Shown here: in pieces, positions 1-5,375 of the stretch
Layout of the letters: the number at the start of each line of letters is the position of its first letter
Position numbering within the stretch: position 1 is the first letter of the stretch
Assembly: GCA_030017825.1 (NCBI GenBank)
Contig: JASEGW010000109.1
Location: forward strand, 1 to 5,375
Reading direction: 5' to 3'
DNA length: 5,375 nucleotides
Origin: a bacterium
GTDB taxonomy: Bacteria > UBA9089 > JAHJRX01
Translations under genes and position numbers: made by a program
Notes under the pieces: model-generated
What the model was told of the DNA's origin: nothing
What the model saw: the letters and a program-made list of their open reading frames with translations, nothing else
The model's database searches: none

Positions 1-1
1 A

Positions 2-38
2 TATAACATTTTCATTTAGTAATAAACTATAACATTTT
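2..38. repeat. 11-bp direct repeat pair, probable insertion-sequence end remnant
   Basis: The 11-mer TATAACATTTT occurs exactly at 2-12 and 28-38, 26 bp apart in the same orientation. A related sequence, ATATGACATTT, lies at 391-401 just after the transposase remnant and matches positions 1-11 at 10 of 11 bases; the similarity continues loosely for about 15 bases more. Repeats of this kind beside a transposase fragment suggest subterminal transposase-binding sites or the end of a related element copy. The repeats are directly visible. Their assignment to an insertion sequence is inference, and AT-rich sequence makes chance similarity easier. Confidence 0.4.
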
Positions 39-48
39 GAAATAGTAA

Positions 49-381
49 CATCAGATTCTCTGTGTAAAGACAAAACATGCCTTAAGGAACGACTTTATCA
101 TAGCCCATAATGGCAAACTGTATCAGATAGAGGATAATGTGGCAGCAAAGGAAGTAACCGTAGAAGAAAGAATTAATGGTTCAATGTTCATTACGTATAA
201 AGATACAATCTTAAGGTTTAAGGAAATAGCCATAAGACCAAAAAAGGAACAAGACAAACCCGATATACATGTTCCCAAGAAGGTATATATACCTGCCAGG
301 GATCACCCTTGGAGGAAATTCAGGCTACCCGGCTCAATTAACCTTAAAGAAAAAGAAGAAGTTTTTGCAGGTGCTCTTTAA
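49..381 (+). pseudogene. 5'-truncated transposase C-terminal fragment (ISNCY/DDE-type insertion sequence)
   Basis: The frame is open from just after a TAA at 46-48 to the TAA at 379-381, about 110 codons. The first available start would be GTG at 139, but the coding sense clearly continues upstream of it (KTKHALRNDFIIAHNGKLYQ), so this is not a short gene starting at 139. Recognisable features are a stretch reading NGKLYQIED, then VEERINGSM, a PKK-rich linker and a YIPARDHPWRKF motif. This is the pattern I know from the extreme C-terminus of DDE-type transposases often annotated as ISNCY family in Firmicutes. The DDE catalytic core is missing, so the fragment cannot be an active transposase. 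There is no Shine-Dalgarno before 139. Family assignment is from memory of the motif pattern; that it is a truncated transposase is fairly secure. Confidence 0.72.
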
Positions 382-433
382 AAACTGAAAATATGACATT
401 TCTATTCTGCTGTAACAAGTTCTTAAATTCTTC

Positions 434-462
434 TTGACAAATAAAATATTTTTTGTTAATAT
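434..462 (+). promoter_or_regulatory. Probable sigma-70/sigma-A promoter for the fdhE-fdhA-fdhB operon
   Basis: A consensus -35 box TTGACA (434-439) is separated by exactly 17 bp from TAATAT (457-462), which keeps the key -10 positions (T at -12, A at -11, T at -7). The -10 box is preceded by TG one base upstream (454-455), giving an extended -10. The transcript would start near 468-470, leaving an AT-rich leader of about 58 nt before fdhE. There is no other gene between this site and fdhE. Chance -10 matches are common in such AT-rich DNA, but the perfect -35 at ideal spacing is not. Confidence 0.72.
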
Positions 463-469
463 TTTATTT
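439..469. repeat. Perfect 12-bp inverted repeat overlapping the promoter (possible operator)
   Basis: AAATAAAATATT at 439-450 is the exact reverse complement of AATATTTTATTT at 458-469, with a 7-base centre (TTTTGTT). The arms begin at the last base of the -35 box, fill the spacer and cover most of the -10 box, ending about where transcription would begin. A protein bound here would block RNA polymerase, so an operator is plausible. As RNA it would give a weak all-A/U hairpin, not a convincing terminator. The symmetry is directly seen; the regulatory role is inference. Confidence 0.4.
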
Positions 470-515
470 CTTTAACTCTCATTTATATTATATAATTTTT
501 AATTTAAAGCTTAAT

Positions 516-520
516 GAGGT
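516..520 (+). promoter_or_regulatory. Ribosome binding site deciding the TTG start of fdhE
   Basis: GAGGT at 516-520 lies 7 nt before TTG at 528. No in-frame ATG or GTG sits at a suitable distance from this or another Shine-Dalgarno nearby, and FdhE-like sequence begins close to this start, so TTG is the best choice. Confidence 0.65.
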
Positions 521-527
521 ATAAATT

Positions 528-1442
528 TTGACAAAGTCGAAATTGCGAGAGGCTAAAAAAGAATTTGATGCTTTAAATGTATATGAACACATTTCACCAC
601 AGCAAGTAAGTTTCTATAAAGATTTAGTAAGATTACTTAGCAAATATCAACTTCACCTTAAAAAAGAAAATACTTTCCCTTCTCTAACTTCCAAACAAGC
701 CTTAAATAAAATTAAAGAGGAAAAATCTCTTTTAGATCTTTCTCAAATAAAATTAGGAGAAAAATACTTAGAAGATATTTTTAATGATCTAAATAAGCTC
801 ATTCTAAAATATGGTTTTTTTGAGAAAAATGAAGGAGAACAATTAAAACAGGCTTATCAAAAAAAGAAACTAAATCTAAAACAATTAGTTATTGAAAACA
901 TAACCTGTAACGGTGAATATATTCATAATCTTTCTACTATTCTACAAGTAAGTTCTGATATATTGATTTTTATAGCTATCCATAGCATAAAACCTATATT
1001 AGAATTAGCATGTATTGCTTATAGCGATCTAATAAAGTTTGCTGATTGGTATAAAAATACTTGTCCTATCTGCGGTAGCCCTCCTTATATTTCTAAGCTT
1101 TCTAAAGAAGAAGGAAAAAGAGTTCTAAAATGTTCTCTTTGTGATTATGAATGGTTATTTAGTCGTCTAATGTGCCCTTTTTGCAATAATGAAGATCAAG
1201 AATTCCATAAATATTTTTACATAGAAGAAGATAGCCCTTATAGAGTAGATGTTTGTGATAAGTGCCATCAGTATATTAAGACAGTAGATGAAAGAAAATA
1301 TCCTTCAGATAAAAGAATTAATCTTTTCATGGATCATATTTCCACTATATATTTGGATTTCAAAGCTTATGAAGAGGGTTATACAAATAATTTAATTTTT
1401 TACAATCAGAATAATTTGGTTGCTTTAAATAAGATTAATTAA
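528..1442 (+). CDS. fdhE: Formate dehydrogenase accessory protein FdhE
   Basis: The protein has 304 residues, close to E. coli FdhE (about 309). FdhE is a cytoplasmic protein needed for active respiratory formate dehydrogenases; in E. coli it contacts the catalytic subunits before Tat export. The N-terminal two thirds is a helical, lysine-rich region with little recognisable motif. The C-terminal part holds the family hallmark of four CxxC pairs: C179/C182 (CPICGSPP), C202/C205 (CSLCDYEW), C216/C219 (RLMCPFCN) and C243/C246 (VCDKCHQYIK), forming rubredoxin-like metal-binding knuckles. All eight cysteines are present, so it looks intact. Translation starts at TTG with GAGGT 7 nt upstream. It is first in the operon, 85 nt before fdhA, the gene it serves, with no evident terminator between. 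It is visibly more AT-rich than fdhA (about 28% GC in one sampled 60-base stretch against about 43% in fdhA). Confidence 0.93.
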   Translation: MTKSKLREAKKEFDALNVYEHISPQQVSFYKDLVRLLSKYQLHLKKENTFPSLTSKQALNKIKEEKSLLDLSQIKLGEKYLEDIFNDLNKLILKYGFFEKNEGEQLKQAYQKKKLNLKQLVIENITCNGEYIHNLSTILQVSSDILIFIAIHSIKPILELACIAYSDLIKFADWYKNTCPICGSPPYISKLSKEEGKRVLKCSLCDYEWLFSRLMCPFCNNEDQEFHKYFYIEEDSPYRVDVCDKCHQYIKTVDERKYPSDKRINLFMDHISTIYLDFKAYEEGYTNNLIFYNQNNLVALNKIN

Positions 1443-1451
1443 AAATATTAG

Positions 1452-1461
1452 AAGGAGGTGA
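1452..1461 (+). promoter_or_regulatory. Orphan perfect Shine-Dalgarno sequence between fdhE and fdhA
   Basis: AAGGAGGTGA is a 10-base match to the anti-Shine-Dalgarno end of 16S rRNA, stronger than the site used by fdhA. Yet no ATG, GTG or TTG lies 5-12 nt downstream. ATA at 1468 or ATT at 1471 would open only an 8- to 9-codon frame (INCLKISS) ending at TGA 1495-1497. The true fdhA start is 66 nt further on. It may be a remnant of a lost small gene or a ribosome-loading (standby) site. The sequence is plain; its function is unknown. Confidence 0.45.
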
Positions 1462-1497
1462 AAAAGAATAATTAACTGCCTTAAAATATCAAGTTGA

Positions 1498-1513
1498 TTT
1501 AATATATATTAAA
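1498..1513. repeat. 16-bp perfect AT palindrome upstream of fdhA
   Basis: TTTAATATATATTAAA is an exact palindrome made only of A and T, ending 2 nt before fdhA's Shine-Dalgarno. It could be a protein-binding site or chance in AT-rich DNA. I see no matching copy elsewhere in the window. Confidence 0.25.
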
Positions 1514-1514
1514 G

Positions 1515-1524
1515 AAAGGAGAGG
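1515..1524 (+). promoter_or_regulatory. Ribosome binding site of fdhA
   Basis: AAAGGAGAGG contains AGGAG at 1517-1521, 6 nt before ATG 1528. The ATG immediately precedes a Tat signal peptide, confirming the start. Confidence 0.75.
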
Positions 1525-1527
1525 CGT

Positions 1528-4497
1528 ATGGAATTTACCAGAAGAGGCTTTTTAAAGATTTCTGGAGCAACTACGGCGGGTCTTTTTTTAAGTGACCTGG
1601 GATTCTTTAAAAAGACTAAAGCTTATGCAGCTGAAATAAAAGTTAAGTATGGAAAAGAAACTACTACTATTTGTCCTTATTGTGCTGTAGGTTGTGGTAT
1701 GATCGTAACTTCTAATGCTGGTAAAGTAGTAAATATTGAAGGCGATCCCGATCATCCCATTAATCAAGGTTCTTTATGTAGTAAAGGATCAGCTCTTTAT
1801 CAAGTAGCTAATAATAAAAGAAGACTTGATAAAGTATTATACCGAGCACCTTACAGTAGCGATTGGGAAGAAAAATCATGGGATTGGGCAATTCAAAGAA
1901 TTGCTACAAAAGCTAAAGCTACCCGAGATAAAACTTTTAAAACAGTTAACGAAAAAGGTCTAACTATAAATCGAACTGAAGCTATTGCCAACCTTGGGGG
2001 AGCGTCTCTAAATAATGAGGAATGCTATCTCTTATCCAAGCTAACTCGAGCTTTAGGTTTGGTTTATATTGAACATCAAGCTCGCATATGACACTCTTCT
2101 ACAGTTGCGGCTCTGGCAGAGTCGTTTGGAAGAGGAGCTATGACTAATCACTGGATTGACATCAAGAACAGTGATTGTATTATGATTATTGGCAATAATG
2201 CTGCCGAAAGTCATCCTATATCTTTTAAATGGGTAACTAAGGCTCAAGAAAATGGAGCTAAATTAATCAGTGTTGATCCTAGGTTTACTAGAACCTCATC
2301 TAAAGCTGACATTTATGCTCGCATTCGTAGCGGTACAGATATTGCCTTTATTGGCGGTATCATTAACTACTGTCTCCAGAATGAGAAATATCATAAAGAG
2401 TATGTTGCTGAATATACCAATGCTTCTTTCTTAGTGAATCCTGAGTTTGGCTTTAAAGATGGACTATTTGCAGGTTATGACAAGGAAGGAAGGAAATATA
2501 ATAAGGCCACTTGGGCATTTCAATTAGATGAAAAGGGTATTCCTAAGAAAGATAAAACTTTACAAGATCCAAATTGTGTATTTCAGCTTTTAAAGAAACA
2601 CTACTCTAGATATGATATAGGTACAGTATGTAAAATTACAGGAACTTCCAAAAAAATCTATAAAAACGTTTGCGAAACTTATTGTGCTACTGGAGTTGTG
2701 GGCAAGTCTGGTACCATTATGTATGCTATGGGCACTACTCAACATACTCATGGAACTCAAAACGTAAGATCCTATGCAATACTTCAACTCCTCTTAGGTA
2801 ATATGGGAGTAGCTGGGGGAGGTATTAACGCTTTAAGAGGTACAGCTAATGTTCAAGGGTCTACCGATCATTGTTTGCTATTCCATATTTTGCCTGGGTA
2901 CCTTAAGGTTCCTGTGGAGGATAATGTAGATTTAGCTTCTTATATAAAGAAGTGGACTCCCCAGTCAAATGATCCTAAGAGTGCTAATTGGTGGCAGAAT
3001 ACACCTAAATACATTGTCAGCTTATTAAAAGCTTTTTATGGTGATAAGGCACAAAAGAGTAATGACTTTTGCTATCAATATCTGCCTAAGAGAGGTGCCG
3101 ATTACTCTCATATATCTTTATTTGAAGCTATGTATGCAGGAACCATAAATGGTTTATTTGTTTGGGGACAAAACCCTGCCGTGTCAGGTCCTAATGCCAA
3201 CATGGAAAGAAAGGCTTTAGAGAATTTAGACTGGATGGCCGTGGCTGAACTTTGGGATACAGAAACTGCTTCTTTCTGGAAAGCTCCTGGTGTTAATTCT
3301 TCTACTATTAAAACAGAGGTATTCTTGCTTCCAGTAGCAGCTTCCATGGAAAAAGAAGGAAGTGTCTCCAATTCTGGACGTTGGAGCCAGTGGCGCTATA
3401 AAGCAGTTAATTCTCCAGGATCCGCTAAATCAGATTTGGAAATTATAGATATGCTTTACAAAAAGATATGTAAACTTTACCAATCTGAAGGCGGTGCTTA
3501 TCCTGGACCTATTCTTGACTTGTTTTGGAATTACGGAAATGTTCCCGACCCCCACAAAGTAGCCCAAGAAATAAATGGTTATACTATATCTACAGGAAAA
3601 TTACTGCCTAGTTTTGGCAAACTCGAAGCAGATGGTTCTACTTGTTCTGGAAACTGGCTCTATTGTGGCAGTTATACTGAAGAAGGCAATATGACCGCAC
3701 GGAGAAATTCACAAGATGCTCCTAATAATATTGGACTTTACCCACAATGGGCATGGTGCTGGCCAGTAAATCGTAGAATTATATATAATCGAGCTTCTTG
3801 TAATCCAAAGGGAAAACCTTGGAATGAAGATAAGTATGTAGTAAAGTGGACTACTGACCCTGTATCTGGGTGGAAAGGAGATGTTCCTGATGGTCCCTGG
3901 CCACCAGAAGATAGATATGCTTTTATCATGACGCAGGAAGGACATGCTCAGATTTTTGGAGCAGGAATGGCTGATGGCCCACTTCCAGAACACTATGAGC
4001 CTATGGAAAGCCCTACCAAGAATACTCTAAACAGTCAAAAGGTAAATCCAGCTACTAAGATTTGGAAGACAGATAAAGTAGATGCTTATGGCGATGTGGA
4101 TAAATATCCTATTGTGTGCACTACCTATCGTGTAACTGAACATTGGCAAGCTGGAGCTATGACGCGTAACCTTCCTTGGCTTAGTGAGCTTATGCCTAGC
4201 ATGTTTGTAGAAATGAGCAAGAGCTTAGCTAAGGAGAAAAATATTAAACATGGAGATATGGTAATTATATCTTCGGCTAGAGGAAGTATTAAGGCTTATG
4301 CTTTAGTGACAGACCGTTTTAAAGTCTTTGAGATTAATGGTAAGAAGGTAGATCAAATTGGGCTTCCTTGGCATTACGGTTATAAAGGTATTGCTACTGG
4401 AGATAGCGCCAATTGCTTAACTCCTCATATTGGGGATGCCAATACCATGATTCCAGAGTATAAGGCATTTCTAGTAAATGTGAAGAAGGGGGTGTAA
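1528..4497 (+). CDS. fdhA: Selenocysteine-containing formate dehydrogenase catalytic (alpha) subunit, FDH-N type (FdnG/FdhA), read through UGA 188
   Basis: The full product is 989 residues with UGA 2089-2091 read as Sec188; E. coli FdnG is about 1015. It oxidises formate to CO2, or the reverse, at a bis-MGD Mo or W centre. The N-terminus is a twin-arginine signal (TRRGFLK, residues 4-10, hydrophobic stretch to about 27, probable AYA|A cleavage near 34-35), so it acts outside the cytoplasmic membrane. C49, C52, C56 and C84 bind a [4Fe-4S] cluster; K86 (CSKG) is the conserved lysine between cluster and MGD. The active site is HQARI-U-HSST with His189 next to Sec, and R437 (INALRGTANVQG) matches the catalytic arginine. 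About residues 860-985 form the dinucleotide-binding C-terminal domain. The sequence on both sides of the UGA is uninterrupted FDH-N homology with FGRGAMTNHW directly after it, so this is one gene, not a pseudogene or two genes. A false start at ATG 2140 should be ignored. The host must encode SelA, SelB, SelC and SelD elsewhere. Confidence 0.95.
2089..2091 (+). other. UGA selenocysteine codon (Sec188) in fdhA
   Basis: TGA follows GCT CGC ATA (Ala-Arg-Ile) and precedes CAC (His). In E. coli FdnG the equivalent string is HQARV-U-H, with Sec196 as the Mo ligand. The frame is open for 187 codons before and 801 after, with family homology on both sides. Cysteine-type homologues carry Cys at this place. 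This makes recoding far more likely than a nonsense mutation. Confidence 0.94.
2094..2134 (+). promoter_or_regulatory. Bacterial SECIS element for SelB-dependent UGA recoding
   Basis: The RNA just after the UGA folds into a hairpin within the coding sequence. The lower stem is CTCTTC (2094-2099) pairing with GAAGAG (2129-2134), extendable by U-G and A-U. The upper stem is GCGGCTCT (2107/2108-2114) with AGAGTCG(T) (2118-2124/2125), including one or two G-U pairs, and a tight GGC apical loop at 2115-2117. An alternative upper pairing, TGC (2106-2108) with GCA (2116-2118), leaves a GGCTCTG loop that puts GG 18 nt after the UGA, close to the GGUC loop position of E. coli fdhF. Position immediately 3' of UGA is what bacterial SelB needs. 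The pairings are seen; which fold forms is not settled. Confidence 0.75.
4487..4492 (+). promoter_or_regulatory. Ribosome binding site of fdhB inside the fdhA 3' end
   Basis: A purine-rich GAAGAAGGGGG tract ends at 4492, 8 nt before ATG 4501, and is embedded in the last codons of fdhA. This fits translational coupling of the two subunits. Confidence 0.6.
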
Positions 4498-4500
4498 GAG

Positions 4501-5268
4501 ATGGCTAAAAAGGCGATGCTTATAGACTTAAATAAATGTACTGGATGTCGAGGATGCCAGGTTGCTTGTAAGCAGTGGAATGAACTTTCTGCTGAAAAAA
4601 CTACTTTCTTTGCTGGACCAGGATATCAAAATCCAGCTGATTTATCAGCTTCTACTTGGAGCTTGGTTAAATTTATGCAAGAAGGTGTAAGCTGGGGAGG
4701 AGAACTTTCCTGGAGCTTTAGAAAACATCAGTGCATGCATTGCAGTAATGCTCCTTGCGTGGAAAATTGCCCTGCAGAAGCAGCTAAAAGAACAACAGAA
4801 GGTTTCACTGTCTTTGACCAAGATGCTTGTATTGGGTGTGGTGCTTGCGTAGAGACTTGTCCTTTTAAGGTGCCTCATCTTACAGGTCCTGCTGGAGAAG
4901 AAAACACCAAATCTGTAAAGTGTTTCTTCTGTGTAGATAGAATAAAGGATGGGAAAATACCTGCTTGTGCTAAAACATGCCCTTCTGGAGCTATAGAATA
5001 TGGCGACCAAAAGGAGCTTGTCGGTAAAGCTCATCGTATTGCAGCAAAAACAAAAGGTAGTGTTTATGGAGAGACTGAAATGGGAGGTCTTTCCATGATA
5101 TATGCTCTTCCTAAAGGAAAGGCAAGGGATTTTAATCTGGTAGAAAATCCTGTGGCTAGAAGAGTTGATATAGCCATGCTTAAACAAATCATAAGACCTT
5201 TTGGAGCAGCTACTTTAGGGGCAGCTTTAATAGGTTTGGCTATTGAACGCATAGAAAAAGAAGGATAA
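4501..5268 (+). CDS. fdhB: Formate dehydrogenase iron-sulfur (beta) subunit, FdnH/FdhB type with four [4Fe-4S] clusters
   Basis: The 255-residue protein is the electron-transfer partner of FdhA. Sixteen cysteines form four ferredoxin-like clusters: C13/C16/C19/C23, C78/C81/C86/C90, C110/C113/C116/C120 and C141/C144/C156/C160, the layout of the DMSO reductase-family beta subunits. There is no signal peptide, so export with Tat-bearing FdhA as a hitchhiker is expected. A short hydrophobic, alanine/glycine-rich segment (about 233-248, FGAATLGAALIGLAIE) near the C-terminus could be a weak membrane anchor like the C-terminal helix of FdnH, but it is shorter than a typical transmembrane helix. E. 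coli FdnH is longer (about 294). The gene starts 3 nt after fdhA's stop and is last before a strong terminator. No cytochrome b subunit gene follows in the unit. Related beta subunits of other molybdoenzymes look similar; the fdhA neighbour fixes the assignment. Confidence 0.92.
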   Translation: MAKKAMLIDLNKCTGCRGCQVACKQWNELSAEKTTFFAGPGYQNPADLSASTWSLVKFMQEGVSWGGELSWSFRKHQCMHCSNAPCVENCPAEAAKRTTEGFTVFDQDACIGCGACVETCPFKVPHLTGPAGEENTKSVKCFFCVDRIKDGKIPACAKTCPSGAIEYGDQKELVGKAHRIAAKTKGSVYGETEMGGLSMIYALPKGKARDFNLVENPVARRVDIAMLKQIIRPFGAATLGAALIGLAIERIEKEG

Positions 5269-5282
5269 ACAAAATAATCGAA

Positions 5283-5325
5283 AAAAAATGGCGGGAGTTT
5301 ATATCCCGCCATTTTTTATTTTTAA
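5283..5325 (+). terminator. Strong rho-independent terminator of the fdh operon, possibly bidirectional
   Basis: A perfect 14-bp stem, 5283-5296 with 5304-5317, has a GC core GGCGGGA/TCCCGCC, a 7-base loop (GTTTATA) and a T-rich tail (5312-5323). It begins 14 nt after the fdhB stop. The A8 run at 5281-5288 supplies a U-tract on the opposite strand, so it could also stop transcription coming from the other side. Confidence 0.93.
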
Positions 5326-5366
5326 TCTGAAGTTTGAATAAAATTTACAACCACCCTCTGTAAAAT

Positions 5367-5372
5367 AAGGAG
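5367..5372 (+). promoter_or_regulatory. Ribosome binding site of a gene starting just beyond the window
   Basis: AAGGAG at 5367-5372 is followed by only three bases before the window ends, so a start codon a few nt further on is expected on the + strand. It lies after the fdh terminator, and I see no convincing promoter in the 40 bases between. The identity of the gene cannot be seen. Confidence 0.45.
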
Positions 5373-5375
5373 TTA

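Noticed and set aside
139..381. A stand-alone 80-residue gene starting at GTG 139
   Set aside because: There is no Shine-Dalgarno before it, and clear transposase-tail coding sense continues upstream to about position 49.
439..469. Intrinsic terminator for the transposase remnant
   Set aside because: The stem is made only of A-T pairs with no GC core, so it would be a very weak terminator. Its overlap with a good promoter fits an operator better.
491..496. Second promoter with a TATAAT box
   Set aside because: TATAAT is exact, but no acceptable -35 box lies 16-18 bp upstream (the sequence there is about TTCTTT). In such AT-rich DNA the box alone is weak evidence.
2053..2247. Reverse-strand open frame of 64 codons over the Sec region
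   Set aside because: It lies entirely opposite the conserved fdhA active-site coding sequence, resembles no family I know, and is best read as a shadow frame.
2140..4497. A separate gene starting at ATG 2140
   Set aside because: This ATG is an internal methionine (residue 205) in the conserved GRGAMTNHW motif. The coding homology runs back without a break through UGA 2089 to the Tat signal.
4645..5187. Reverse-strand open frame of 180 codons opposite fdhB
   Set aside because: It is long, but it sits fully antisense to a gene with all sixteen cluster cysteines in place. Its translation is low-complexity Ser/Cys/Phe-rich, as expected of a shadow of Gly/Lys/Glu-rich coding sequence.
5334..5366. 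Promoter for the downstream gene (TTGAAT and TAAAAT)
   Set aside because: The spacing is 21 bp, and the -10 box would directly abut the ribosome binding site, leaving no room for a leader.

Overview
The window carries one clear functional unit, a formate dehydrogenase gene cluster on the + strand: fdhE (accessory protein), fdhA (molybdenum/tungsten catalytic subunit with an in-frame UGA read as selenocysteine) and fdhB (four-cluster iron-sulfur electron-transfer subunit), closed by a strong intrinsic terminator. The DNA is AT-rich, the Shine-Dalgarno sequences are strong and purine-rich, and one start codon is TTG. Together with the selenocysteine-containing, Tat-exported FDH-N type enzyme, this suggests an anaerobic low-GC Gram-positive bacterium (Clostridia or Halanaerobiales). 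This placement is inferred from style and gene content, not shown by a taxonomic marker.

Layout. Positions 1-381 hold the remains of an insertion sequence: short direct repeats of a TATAACATTTT type (2-38), then the 5'-truncated tail of a transposase (about 49-381). Positions 382-527 are intergenic and contain a very good sigma-70 type promoter (TTGACA, 17 bp, TGtTAATAT at 434-462) overlapped by a perfect 12-bp inverted repeat (439-469) that could be an operator. fdhE runs 528-1442 from a TTG start. The 85-nt gap to fdhA contains a perfect Shine-Dalgarno sequence with no normal start codon after it, a 16-bp AT palindrome and fdhA's own Shine-Dalgarno. fdhA runs 1528-4497; its UGA at 2089-2091 is followed at once by a SECIS-like hairpin (2094-2134). 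fdhB follows after 3 nt (4501-5268). The terminator is at 5283-5325. The last 50 bases hold a ribosome binding site at the very edge, so another + strand gene probably starts just outside.

How the genes work together. FdhA oxidises formate to CO2 (or does the reverse) at a bis-MGD Mo/W centre liganded by Sec188, and passes electrons through its own [4Fe-4S] cluster to the four clusters of FdhB. FdhA has a twin-arginine signal and FdhB has none, so FdhB is presumably exported as a hitchhiker. FdhE is the dedicated accessory protein that acts on the catalytic subunit before export. No cytochrome b (FdnI-type) subunit is encoded before the terminator, so the final electron acceptor is not defined by this window. 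Nothing here looks like a wholly new system. The most notable points are the UGA-split fdhA with its recoding element, the promoter/dyad overlap, the orphan Shine-Dalgarno, and the missing membrane subunit.
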